From NCBI RefSeq assembly GCF_000504245.1, contig NZ_KI632509.1, positions 1,115,723 through 1,179,722 of the forward strand: a stretch of 64,000 bases of DNA, read 5' to 3'. Made by a program: the position numbers and the translations under genes. Of the stretch, positions 51,700 through 60,329 are shown one piece after another; positions within the stretch are counted from its first letter, which is position 1; each line of letters begins with the position of its first letter. This stretch comes from Haloechinothrix halophila YIM 93223 (lineage in GTDB: Bacteria; Actinomycetota; Actinomycetes; Mycobacteriales; Pseudonocardiaceae). The notes under the pieces are model-generated. The model saw nothing but the letters and a program-made list of their open reading frames with translations. It made no database searches and was not told where the DNA came from.

Positions 51700-52674
51700 A
51701 TGACCAGACTTCCATTATCGCAGTATCCGCTCTTCGATTCGACGGATCTGGACGATACGCGGCAGCGGGTGGCGCAGGTATTTTGCGATCACCGAATTGA
51801 TTTGGTGGGCCGGGCGTCCCAGCTTGACACGCATATGAACTGTCAGCGGATACGTAACACCGCGCTCGCTTCAATCACATACGGGGGTGATGTCAAGGTT
51901 GAGCCAGGGGAATGCGACAACTTCTTTCCCGTGTTGACCATTTTGGAGGGACGCGGGACGTTCCGGTGCGGGGCCGAGAGCGTCGACGCCACGCCGGACG
52001 TCATTCCGGTCGCGTCTCCCACAATGCACCTGAGCATGCGGCTCACCGCTGGGACGAAGCTGGTGATCGCCAGGATCGAACGGCCGGCGCTCGAGGCTAC
52101 GTTGCGCGATCTGCTCGACCAGTCACTGCCGTGGCCGATCGAGTTCAAGCTCGGCATGAACATCACGGAAGGCCTCAGCGCGACGTGGGCGAGCGGATTC
52201 CGGCGTTTCGTGAACGAGATGGACCGCAACGACCGCACCTGGTCGCACTCCCGTTCCGCGCAGGGATTGGAGCGCTGGCTGATGGAGGGACTGCTGCTCG
52301 CGCAGCCGAACAACTACACCGGGATCCTCAACGGGGAAGCGCTGCCGGTGCCGAACCGGGTCGTCGACGCCGCGATCGAGATCATGGAAGCGCATCCGGA
52401 GTGGGACCACACCATCGGCAGTCTCGCCAGTGCGGTAGGCGTGAGCGCGCGGTCGCTGCAGGATGCTTTCCGCCGCTACACCGACGTCACGCCGATGCGC
52501 TACCTGCGCAACGTGCGACTGGAGCGGGCGCAGCAGGATCTGCTCGCCGCGGAGCCGGACACCACGACCGTCGGCAAGATCGCGGCACGCTGGGGGTCGC
52601 AGCACCTGAGCCGGTTCGCCTCCGCGTACCACGCCCGGTTCGGGGAGTATCCGTCGACGACATTGCGCAAGTGA
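51700..52674 (+). CDS. AraC-family transcriptional regulator
   Basis: 324 aa. N-terminal cupin-like AraC_binding_2 region (residues about 40-190, NFFPVLTILEGRGTFRCG) and a C-terminal double HTH: TIGSLASAVGVSARSLQDAF and GKIAARWGSQHLSRFASAYH (about 240-320). Probably senses a small metabolite and activates neighbouring genes. ATG 51700 is chosen for the family start MTRLPLSQYPLFDSTDLD; the upstream extension to 51604 has no conservation character. Confidence 0.9.
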   Translation: MTRLPLSQYPLFDSTDLDDTRQRVAQVFCDHRIDLVGRASQLDTHMNCQRIRNTALASITYGGDVKVEPGECDNFFPVLTILEGRGTFRCGAESVDATPDVIPVASPTMHLSMRLTAGTKLVIARIERPALEATLRDLLDQSLPWPIEFKLGMNITEGLSATWASGFRRFVNEMDRNDRTWSHSRSAQGLERWLMEGLLLAQPNNYTGILNGEALPVPNRVVDAAIEIMEAHPEWDHTIGSLASAVGVSARSLQDAFRRYTDVTPMRYLRNVRLERAQQDLLAAEPDTTTVGKIAARWGSQHLSRFASAYHARFGEYPSTTLRK

Positions 52675-52749
52675 ACGCCCGCGCGGACTGGATGAGGCCG
52701 CGCGGAAACTGGCTCGTGCGCGGTCTGCTGGCCCCCTAGCGTCGACTGC

Positions 52750-53100
52750 GTGTCAACGTACAGCCGCAAAGGGTCGCATTCAGTACGTCCCTACCGAAGC
52801 GAGTCGATCGGCAGCCTGGTGCGGCAAGCGCGTCAGGAACTCGGTCTCAGCCAGCACGCGCTTGCCGAGGCGCTCATGTCGTTGTCCAACAACTACGGGG
52901 TGAGCAGAACAGAAATAGCCCGCTGGGAACGCGGGAAACGGGTACCGGGGCCGTACTGGCGGGGCTGGCTCAGCTCGGCGCTCGGCGTCCCCGCCGAACA
53001 ACTTGGTGCCGCTGCACGCGCGGCGCGGGCGCGGCGTGCCGCGACGACTGGGCCCGCGCGCACCGACTCCACCGACGCTGGAGATGGCATCCATGGGTAA
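52750..53100 (+). CDS. Small XRE-type HTH protein
   Basis: 116 aa, essentially one HTH domain: LVRQARQELGLSQHALAEAL, then SRTEIARWERGKRVPGPYWR. The recognition part resembles the N-terminal HTH of the XRE/MNT/HEPN-like protein at 45466-46857. The Ala/Arg-rich end overlaps the radical SAM gene by 8 nt, so the two are coupled and the XRE protein probably controls its own operon. Confidence 0.82.
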   Translation: MSTYSRKGSHSVRPYRSESIGSLVRQARQELGLSQHALAEALMSLSNNYGVSRTEIARWERGKRVPGPYWRGWLSSALGVPAEQLGAAARAARARRAATTGPARTDSTDAGDGIHG

Positions 53101-54769
53101 CGCACTAGTGACGCTGATCAACCCGAATTTCGTGTATCCGCCGATCACGCCGTACGCGCTCGACATACTGACGACGTCGCTTGAGGCGGACGGGTTCGAC
53201 GTCGAGGTGGTGGACCTGACGTTCCGCCGTGAGGACTGGCAACAGTGCCTCCGGGAGTACTTCGCGACACGGGATCCGATGCTCGTCGGTGTCACGGTCC
53301 GCAACACCGACACGATTTACGCGCAGCAGCAACGGGTCTTCCTCGACACCCATCGCGATGTCATCGACACCGTGAAGGACTGCACCGCCGCGCCGATCGT
53401 GGCGGGCGGCGTCGGGTTCTCCTCGATGCCGTTCGCGCTCACCGATTACTTCGACATTCCGTACGGGGTGAAGGGGCCTGGCGAGCACATCATGGTGCGG
53501 CTCGCCAGGGCGTTGCACGCCGGTGGGCGCACCGACGACATCGTCGGCCTGCTGATCAACCATGGCGACGGCAAGGTGCGCCAGGTGCTGCCGTATCCAG
53601 CCAGGGTGCGGCAGGAACGACCACCCGATGCGGTGGCCACCGGCACGGACCTCATCAACACCAGCACCACGTACCTGCGTCGTTCGGACACACCCCATAA
53701 GGTCGACAACGTGCGGTATTACCGCACTGGGGGACTCGGCAACATCCTGACCAAGAACGGCTGCGTGTACGCCTGCTCGCATTGCGTCGAGCCGGACGCC
53801 AAGGGCACCCAGTTCACCCGGCGCGAGGTCGCCGCCGTCGTCGACGAGATTGAGTCGCTGACCGATCAGGGCATTGACGACGTCCACACCACCGACAGCG
53901 AGTTCAACCTCGCCATCGCGCACACCAAGGCGGTGCTGACCGAGATCGTGCGGCGCAAGTCGACTGATCCCGCGACGTCGTTGCACCGGCTGCGACTGTG
54001 GATTTACGTGCAGCCGATGCCGTTCGACGACGAGTTGGCCGAGTTGCTCGCCGCGGCTGGCTGCGGTGGCATCAACGTGGCGCCCGATCACGTACGCGAC
54101 GACATCCTCGACGGCTGGAAGGTCACCGGCAGGGGACGGCGCTACTACACTTTCGAGGACACGCACCGGGTGTGCTCGCTTGCCGGGGACCATGGCATCC
54201 CCACGATGGTCGAGGTGCTGCTCGGAATGCCGGGCGAGACCGAGGACACGCTGCGGGAATGCGTGAAGCGCACGCTCGACCTCGATGCCACCGTCACCGG
54301 ATACAGCCTTGGCATCAGGGTGTTCCCGTACTCGCCGCTCGGCATCCAGCTCGCGCGGGAATGCGACGGCGCCCGCACGGTGCGTGGCCTGCAGTCCATC
54401 AGCGCGCTGGAGCCGATCGTGCTCACACCGAGTGGCCGATGTTCGACGGTGGAATACGAGCGACAGTTCATGTTCGACCGGCATGACCGATTCCGGCCGG
54501 TGTACTTCCTGTCGCCGAATCTTCCTGAGGACCGTGCGACGGTGGACTCGCCGAGCGGGCGCTGGGCGCATTCCATCGAGCTGCTGCATGACCTCGTGCC
54601 CGAGGAGGAGCTGCACCGCGTGATGCTGCCGACGCTTCCCGGACTGACCCAGGACGACAACAACTACGCCGACAATCCATTCCTGCTCCGGCTGATCGAA
54701 CTCGGCTACACCGGCGCGTTCTGGTCGCATTGGCCGCGCCGCGCCGAGATCATGCGCGACGTGGCATGA
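53093..54769 (+). CDS. B12-binding-type radical SAM protein
   Basis: 558 aa. Residues 1-150 form the Rossmann-like B12-binding domain (LINPNFVYPPITPYALDIL, APIVAGGVGFSSMPFAL, YGVKGPGEHIM) without an obvious DxHxxG histidine. The [4Fe-4S] cluster site is C224-x3-C228-x2-C231 (NGCVYACSHC), followed by the radical SAM barrel with VLLGMPGETEDT. Class B enzymes of this kind often methylate unactivated carbon or, for TsrM, C2 of tryptophan; the substrate here is unknown. ATG 53093 has GGAG at 9 nt. Cotranscribed with the XRE gene. Confidence 0.88.
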   Translation: MGNALVTLINPNFVYPPITPYALDILTTSLEADGFDVEVVDLTFRREDWQQCLREYFATRDPMLVGVTVRNTDTIYAQQQRVFLDTHRDVIDTVKDCTAAPIVAGGVGFSSMPFALTDYFDIPYGVKGPGEHIMVRLARALHAGGRTDDIVGLLINHGDGKVRQVLPYPARVRQERPPDAVATGTDLINTSTTYLRRSDTPHKVDNVRYYRTGGLGNILTKNGCVYACSHCVEPDAKGTQFTRREVAAVVDEIESLTDQGIDDVHTTDSEFNLAIAHTKAVLTEIVRRKSTDPATSLHRLRLWIYVQPMPFDDELAELLAAAGCGGINVAPDHVRDDILDGWKVTGRGRRYYTFEDTHRVCSLAGDHGIPTMVEVLLGMPGETEDTLRECVKRTLDLDATVTGYSLGIRVFPYSPLGIQLARECDGARTVRGLQSISALEPIVLTPSGRCSTVEYERQFMFDRHDRFRPVYFLSPNLPEDRATVDSPSGRWAHSIELLHDLVPEEELHRVMLPTLPGLTQDDNNYADNPFLLRLIELGYTGAFWSHWPRRAEIMRDVA

Positions 54770-54875
54770 CGTCGCCGCGCGTCGCGGTGTGCCGCCGCGA
54801 GCCGCACGACGTTGTGGCGGCCGACATCGCGACGTGGCCTCGCGGAGCGGGTGTGCCAGGACGTGAGGTGGTCCC

Positions 54876-55514
54876 GTGACCCGAGCTCGTGAACGACTTC
54901 CCGCCAATCCGATGTCCATCTCGTTGGCGATCACCCATCGCCGCCTGTGGTGGCAAACTGACGACGACGATCACATGCCCGAACGCTGGGAGGTGTCGGC
55001 GGACGTCGGCGAGCTGGGTGCCTGTCCACTCGGCCACCGGCATGTGGGCGACATCGAGCTGGTGATCGCCGACCTCCGCAGAGAGCGGAACCTGCTCGAC
55101 TCGGCCGAGCTGGGCGAGTGGGCGCTGGAGTTCATCGCGGACACCGTCGTCGACTCCGAGTCCGGACGGCTACAGCCCGAGCTGGATGCCGTGATCAGCG
55201 AGGGAGCCGCGCGGATGGTCATCGTGCGCGACTTCGAACTGGTCGAGTCCTGGCGCGGTCACGGCGTTGGCGCACTGCTCATCGCTGGCGCGTTGCGGTC
55301 GTTGGCGCGGGCGGCGCGGCTGGCGGCATGCCGGGTCTCGCCCGCCGACTTCCTGTGTGCGACGGCCGATCGTGTCGCCGCCGAGCTAGCGAGTGTGCGC
55401 ATCGGCGCCATGCTGGAGCGGATCGGTTTCGTGCGGTGGCACGGTGTGCATGTGATCGACCTGCGTGACCCCGCGCTGCTCGACGCCCGGTTGACGGTGC
55501 CTGACCGCTCGTGA
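54876..55514 (+). CDS. GNAT-like acetyltransferase-fold protein
   Basis: 212 aa. Central block RDFELVESWRGHGVGALLIA contains the RGHGVG acyl-CoA pyrophosphate loop of GNAT enzymes; the C-terminal IGAMLERIGFVRWHGVHVID is the matching last strand. The N-terminal 100 residues (AITHRRLWWQTDDDDHMPER) are particular to this family. GTG 54876 has GAGGTGG upstream; ATG 54912 is an alternative. It could act on the product of the radical SAM enzyme, but only position suggests this. Confidence 0.7.
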   Translation: MTRARERLPANPMSISLAITHRRLWWQTDDDDHMPERWEVSADVGELGACPLGHRHVGDIELVIADLRRERNLLDSAELGEWALEFIADTVVDSESGRLQPELDAVISEGAARMVIVRDFELVESWRGHGVGALLIAGALRSLARAARLAACRVSPADFLCATADRVAAELASVRIGAMLERIGFVRWHGVHVIDLRDPALLDARLTVPDRS

Positions 55515-55534
55515 CGGGTGGGGTTGGCAGGTGG

Positions 55535-56674
55535 TCAGGAGGCGCTGAGCCGCTGGCGTGGCGCGGTGTCGATGGTGTCGCGGGCGCGGAGCGCGTTGAT
55601 CTCCTGGGTGAGCGCCTTGAGGTGAGCCAGGATCGTCGCCCGCTGGGCGCGCTCCTGGTTCAGTTCCGCGCGGACCCGGTCGAGTTCTTCGCGCAACGCC
55701 TGAACATCGGACGTGGCGCCTTGATGCTCGGCGGACCTGCTCGCCATGACAGCCTCAGCGATGGTCACCGCATGCAGGCTCGCGGGCTGGGCGATCGTGG
55801 GACCCGGTTCCCGCGCGAGGAGTACGCGATCGAGTTCGACCGCCTCCGGGGGTAGCGACGACTCCGCGCCCCTTGTGCGCTCGATGAGACCGAGCATGCC
55901 GGCGAGCCGTCGCGGGCTCGACTCGGTGATCCGGCCGATGCCCAGGATCTTGTGCCGCTGCGGGTCGCGAGGATCGTCGAGGTCGACGCACGGTAGGAAG
56001 GTCCTGACCGTGCCGGACGGCACAGCGTGACCGGCGCCCACCATCTCGTTGAACTCGCGATTCACCGTGTTGTCCAGGAGGAAGACGCTGCCGAGACCGA
56101 CGAGGTGCCACGTGACTTGCGTGGCCCAGTCAACGAAGTCGTCGGTCTCGCGGGTTCCCTGGCTTGCGATGTAGACGGCCCCGAGCCTTGAGTCGTCGGC
56201 GAGGTAGTCCATGAGGTCAGGCAGGTTGCGGCTCGTACCCCACTGTGGCCTCGCCGTCATCTCGGTTCTGCCGTCGTAGCACGTCAGCTTGCCGAGCAGG
56301 TCGCGGAGCACACGGGGCACGGACATGCACGCGAACGGCGAACTCGGTTCTGGCCGGTTGCCGTCGACGGTCTCGATCTCCGACCAGAGCCAACCGGGAG
56401 CGTCCGGGCGTTCCAGTGCGGTGAACGTCGTGCGCCAGACGTCGCCTCGCACCGCGGCCTCGTGCACCCGGCGCCACCGATAGATCTGGCTGTCGCCGTC
56501 GTGCTCGCGGAAGATGGTGAGGACGTTGTCGTCCGCGAAGTCGTATCGCCCTGGCGTCGCCGGGTCGACCTCGATCTGCTTCGCGAGGGACCATCGCGCG
56601 ATGTGGCCGATGACGGTCTCCACGAGTGACTGTCCGGGATCAACTCGGAGGAAAGATCGGAAACCGACGGCCAT
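55535..56674 (-). CDS. Unknown protein with C-terminal coiled coil
   Basis: 379 aa. No family recognised with confidence. The N-terminal third is alpha/beta (MAVGFRSFLRVDPGQSLVE, WRRVHEAAVRGDVW); the middle has AVYIASQGTRETDDFVDWAT and VRTFLPCVDLDDPRDPQRHKI, a block I associate with conserved actinobacterial hypotheticals of variable length; residues 310-365 are a heptad-rich coiled coil (LREELDRVRAELNQERAQR). The abrupt end suggests a shortened version of longer homologues. ATG with GGAAGGGG upstream. Opposite in strand to its neighbours. Confidence 0.75.
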   Translation of the reverse strand: MAVGFRSFLRVDPGQSLVETVIGHIARWSLAKQIEVDPATPGRYDFADDNVLTIFREHDGDSQIYRWRRVHEAAVRGDVWRTTFTALERPDAPGWLWSEIETVDGNRPEPSSPFACMSVPRVLRDLLGKLTCYDGRTEMTARPQWGTSRNLPDLMDYLADDSRLGAVYIASQGTRETDDFVDWATQVTWHLVGLGSVFLLDNTVNREFNEMVGAGHAVPSGTVRTFLPCVDLDDPRDPQRHKILGIGRITESSPRRLAGMLGLIERTRGAESSLPPEAVELDRVLLAREPGPTIAQPASLHAVTIAEAVMASRSAEHQGATSDVQALREELDRVRAELNQERAQRATILAHLKALTQEINALRARDTIDTAPRQRLSAS

Positions 56675-56983
56675 GGCGCAACCCCTTCCGTCTTAGTCGT
56701 GCCATGTTTTGGCACTTAAAACTAAAGGCTCATTAAGCGAAAAACTACGTCTGAGGGTAGGCAATGTCAACGTCATCGCACGCATACGAACGGCTGACCT
56801 GTCTGGTTCAGATAACCCCGTTTTATTTAGCAAAATGACGGGTCGCGATGCTTCGGCGATCAGGAACCTACCTCGGTGCCGGACCGTGGGGCATGTGTGT
56901 TCGAGAATATGTCTATACCGTCAGGTTCTGACGCCGGAATTACACCCATGCCAGGCCGACGCTCGGTGTCCTAACTTAACCGC
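56675..56983. promoter_or_regulatory. AT-rich promoter region of the ABC exporter
   Basis: 309 nt, clearly richer in A+T than average; no gene supported. It contains GTGCCA-TGTTT-TGGCAC (56699-56715), a small operator-like palindrome just before the unknown gene, and TAACTT (56972-56977) six nt ahead of the ABC ATPase ATG, so its mRNA may be leaderless. Confidence 0.45.
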
Positions 56984-58009
56984 ATGGCAGTGCGAAGCGA
57001 ACTTCGTCCCGGGGCGGTCTCCAGTGGTAGCAAGGAGTCTCCCGCGATTCAGGTCGCTGACCTGGCTAAACGATATGGATCCATTGATGCGGTTCGTGGC
57101 GTCTCGTTTGCCGTGAAAAAGGGCGAACTCTTCGCTTTCCTTGGGCCAAATGGTGCGGGAAAGACCACGACCATCAACATGCTCTGCACCCTGGCGCTGC
57201 CGAGTTCGGGCGGTGCGACCGTGGCGGGTTTCGATATCGCCGGTCAGGCGCGTCAAGTGCGGCGGCATATCGGTTTGGTGTTCCAGAACTACACCCTTGA
57301 CCCGCAACTCACCGCGGAAGAAAATCTTCGCTTCCACGCCGTCCTCTATCGAATACCGCGCCATGAGGTTTCCGCTCGCATGGAGCGAGTGCTTAATCTT
57401 GTAGATTTGCTGGATCGCAAAAGCAGTAGGGTGTCGACATTCTCGGGCGGCATGATTCGGCGCCTGGAAATCGCACGCGCACTACTACACATGCCCCGGG
57501 TTCTGTTTCTTGACGAACCGACCGTTGGACTGGATCCACAGACTCGTTCGAGGATGTGGCAGGACGTGCTTCACATGCGGAAGGAAGACGTCACGATATT
57601 CCTTACGACACATTATCTGGACGAGGCGGAAAATGCGGACCGGATAGCGATCATGGATCACGGCGAAATTGTCGCATGTGATACACCAGCCGCGCTCAAG
57701 GCGGCTGTCGGCGCCGATGCTGTCGATTTGGTGACAGCCGACGACACAGTCGCACGGGACTCGCTGGCTCAATGTGGCTACGACGCGCACATTATCGGAG
57801 GCGGAGTGCGTGTGTATGTGGCTGACGGCGAACGGTCTGTGTCGGGGCTGGTCGCGGGCTCTGATGTCGAGATACAGCAACTACGTGTTCATCGACCAAC
57901 TCTGGATGATGTGTTCATGCACTTCACTGGCCGGGATATTCGCGCGGAGGGTGGTGGGTTGAGCGCGCAGGAACAACAAGCCCGAACTGTAGCGGCCGGT
58001 CGACACTAG
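56984..58009 (+). CDS. DrrA-type ABC transporter ATP-binding protein
   Basis: 341 aa. Walker A FLGPNGAGKTTTINML (about residues 51-66), Q-loop VFQNYTLDPQL, signature FSGGMIRRLEIARALLH (SGG in place of SGGQ), Walker B VLFLDEPTVGLDP, H-loop TTHYLDEAENADRI. C-terminal extension (about 240-341) as in daunorubicin-resistance DrrA. Drives export of a drug or product with the next gene. No Shine-Dalgarno; likely leaderless. Codon choice has more A/T in third position than most of the window. Confidence 0.92.
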   Translation: MAVRSELRPGAVSSGSKESPAIQVADLAKRYGSIDAVRGVSFAVKKGELFAFLGPNGAGKTTTINMLCTLALPSSGGATVAGFDIAGQARQVRRHIGLVFQNYTLDPQLTAEENLRFHAVLYRIPRHEVSARMERVLNLVDLLDRKSSRVSTFSGGMIRRLEIARALLHMPRVLFLDEPTVGLDPQTRSRMWQDVLHMRKEDVTIFLTTHYLDEAENADRIAIMDHGEIVACDTPAALKAAVGADAVDLVTADDTVARDSLAQCGYDAHIIGGGVRVYVADGERSVSGLVAGSDVEIQQLRVHRPTLDDVFMHFTGRDIRAEGGGLSAQEQQARTVAAGRH

Positions 58010-58017
58010 GAATTTAG

Positions 58018-58902
58018 ATGACGATACGCGAGGTTACTAGGGTGACTGATAGCCACGTTCGCGACGAGGTGAGCCGCGGGGAACCATTCGACTTGGCCGC
58101 GGAGGTTCGGACCGCGATAATGGTCGCGCAACGTGAGTTGCTCAGGTTCGTCCGCGCTCCGGGGCGGTTGTTGGCCAGCTTCGTATTGCCATTGACCTTC
58201 TTGCTGGTTTTCGGCCTCGGTCTCAACCGTCTTGTCGGCGCCTCCGGGAGTGTTGAATTCGTTCAGTTCGTATTGCCAGGGGTTGTCGGGATGATCGTTG
58301 TCATGTCGGGCGTTGGCAGTTGTGTACTGGTGATATGGGATCGCGAATTCGGCTTTCTGCGTGAAATGTTGGTCGCACCGCCGCATCGAGTGAGTTTGGT
58401 TATCGGGAGGATGGCGGGCGGAGTAGCCGTCGCGGCGGCCCAAGGTACGATCACGCTGCTATTCGCGCCGGTTCTTGGTATCAAACTGAACGTGCTGACC
58501 GTACTCGCGGCAGTTGGAATCGTTGTACTCATGGCGATCGCTGGAACCGCGGTCGGTATGTTTTTGGCGAGCTGGATCCGGCGGATGGAGAGTTTCTCGG
58601 CGATCATGCCGCTCGTGATGATGCCGATGATGTTCCTGTCTGGTGCTTTCTTTCCAGTGCACAATCTCCCTGGGTGGCTCGCCGCGCTCGTACACGTCAA
58701 TCCACTGACCTATGGAGTGGACTTGCTCCGGCGGGTCGTGCTGTCCGCCCACGTCGGAACGGCCGATTCGCACAGTCCGTTCACAGCGGGCGTTGAGTTG
58801 TTCGGGTATCGCCTGCCCGTCGCCGTTGAGGTTGGTTTCATCGTGGGCCTGATCCTGTTGTTCGTTACCTTGACTGTGCGCCGTTTCGGTAGGCCCGAGT
58901 GA
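58018..58902 (+). CDS. DrrB-type ABC-2 permease
   Basis: 294 aa, six predicted membrane helices beginning at LLASFVLPLTFLLVFGLGLN (about residue 44). The ABC-2 family block IMPLVMMPMMFLSGAFFPVH and NPLTYGVDLLRRVVL are present. It starts 8 nt after the ATPase gene, making the DrrAB-type pair for extrusion of a hydrophobic compound or self-made metabolite. It shares the lower third-position GC of its partner. Confidence 0.92.
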   Translation: MTIREVTRVTDSHVRDEVSRGEPFDLAAEVRTAIMVAQRELLRFVRAPGRLLASFVLPLTFLLVFGLGLNRLVGASGSVEFVQFVLPGVVGMIVVMSGVGSCVLVIWDREFGFLREMLVAPPHRVSLVIGRMAGGVAVAAAQGTITLLFAPVLGIKLNVLTVLAAVGIVVLMAIAGTAVGMFLASWIRRMESFSAIMPLVMMPMMFLSGAFFPVHNLPGWLAALVHVNPLTYGVDLLRRVVLSAHVGTADSHSPFTAGVELFGYRLPVAVEVGFIVGLILLFVTLTVRRFGRPE

Positions 58903-58989
58903 CAAGTCGCTCGGCGGCTCGAGTTGGCACAACTCGGCTGAGTCCGTGTGCCAGGGGCCGGAGGCTGCTCAGTCCGGATTCGCGGCGGT

Positions 58990-59847
58990 TCAGTCCTCGG
59001 ATATCGGCGTGGTGCCGAGTTGCTCGGCCGCCGCCTGCAGCGCCTTCGCCGCGGTCTCCACCGCCTGGATCGGAAATCGGGCAGCCGGTGCGCTCAGACT
59101 GATCGCCGCGGGAAGCCGCGTGCCCAGGATTGGAACGGCGACGCAACGGCCGTCCAGCTCGTTCTCCCCATTGTCAACCGCGTAGCCCACCCGGCGCACC
59201 TTCGCCAACTCGTCGAGGTACCCGTTCACGCTGGTGATCGTGTTCGGGGTGCGGTAGTCCATGCCGACCTGGTCGAGCAGCTCCCTGACCCGATCGTCGC
59301 TTAGCTGACTCGCGATGGCCTTTCCCAACGCCGTCGAGTGCAGTGGGTCCCGATCACCATGGTTAGCCGCGAGCCGAACGGTACGTTTGCTCTCCACGAT
59401 GTCGAGATATATGACGCTGTTTCCGTCGAGAATACCGAGGTTCGTGGATTCATCGTGCTCATCCCGGAGCTGTTCCAGCAATGGTCGGGAACGTTCGCGG
59501 AGCACCTCGACGTGTTGTGATTGCATTCCGACGAAACCTAGGCCGAGTTGAAACAGGCCAGTTTCGGGATTGCGCTCGACGTACCGGTGATTCTCCAGTG
59601 TCCAGAGGTAGCGGAACGCGGACGATTTCGGGAGACCGGTAGCCGCGGCTACCGCTGGCAGCGGAACCCCGCCGTCCACTGACTCCTGTAGGAGATTCAG
59701 GATGGCGCAGACACGCTGGACGGCTCGTACCGTATAGTCCCGTTCCGCTATCGGGGCGCCGTCATCGGAGTCGTTCTTCCGCCTTCGTCGCGGTGGCAGT
59801 GGACCCACCTCTTCCAGAGTCGAATTTTCTTTGGAATCCCAGATCAC
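58990..59847 (-). CDS. IclR-family transcriptional regulator (copy 2)
   Basis: 285 aa. Nearly colinear with the regulator at 49114-49962: ERDYTVRAVQRVCAILNLLQ, GLPKSSAFRYLWTLENHRYV, HSTALGKAIASQLSDDRVRE, VDNGENELDGRCVAVPILG are shared with few changes, while the first 25 residues differ. The effector pocket differs modestly (SKRTVRLAANHGD against SKRGVRLAANRGD). Convergent with the ABC exporter. An ancient duplication, with likely overlapping operators, is inferred. Confidence 0.93.
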   Translation of the reverse strand: MIWDSKENSTLEEVGPLPPRRRRKNDSDDGAPIAERDYTVRAVQRVCAILNLLQESVDGGVPLPAVAAATGLPKSSAFRYLWTLENHRYVERNPETGLFQLGLGFVGMQSQHVEVLRERSRPLLEQLRDEHDESTNLGILDGNSVIYLDIVESKRTVRLAANHGDRDPLHSTALGKAIASQLSDDRVRELLDQVGMDYRTPNTITSVNGYLDELAKVRRVGYAVDNGENELDGRCVAVPILGTRLPAAISLSAPAARFPIQAVETAAKALQAAAEQLGTTPISED

Positions 59848-60329
59848 GGCGTACCGTCACATGGGTGTCATTCTGTGACTCGCCAACGTTCGGCTCTTCG
59901 GTGCCGTGACGCTAGTTGTCGGTGTGAAGGGTCGAAGTAATCGACAGCGCGGCCCCTTGTGTCAGCATCTCCCAGGCCAGCAGTATTGCCAGGTCGGGCA
60001 GGCTTATTTCATTGTATGAAATAAGCCTGCATCTCGCAACCGGGTTTGGTCGCTGCTGTGGATCTCGGTTTATGGCGAGTTGACACTTTCTCGCGCACGG
60101 GCGTAGCGTTCTCGGTCAGTCTGGCTATTTGTTCGATATCATTCTTTCTTATCATTTACCGCGTGCATCACCGCGCTGATTTTTCGCGGCGATGAGTAGT
60201 GTCATCGACATCGGTGACAGAATGCCGGACGCCGGTACCCGGCGAATGATCGTTCGGTAGCGTCAAAGGCGACGTCGTTCCTGGTGGAAGACCGCACACA
60301 GCGGGCAGTGCCGCCCCTGGCGGTAGACG
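59848..60329. promoter_or_regulatory. Intergenic region with 14-bp AT-rich inverted repeat (59998-60030)
   Basis: 482 nt without a supported gene. GCAGGCTTATTTCA-TTGTA-TGAAATAAGCCTGC is a perfect 14+14 inverted repeat, 150 nt upstream of the IclR copy 2 start. There is no T-run on either side, and the TTTCA/TGAAA inner arms recall the half-sites near IclR copy 1, so an operator is more likely than a terminator. The stretch 60110-60180 is AT-rich. Confidence 0.5.

Noticed and set aside
56709-57116. 135-codon frame before and into the ABC ATPase gene
   Set aside because: Overlaps the well-defined ATPase N-terminus in another frame and lacks any recognisable feature.
49114-59847. Interpretation of the two IclR genes as transposon ends or long direct repeats
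   Set aside because: Similarity is at protein level with many silent and N-terminal differences; no transposase and no terminal repeats found.
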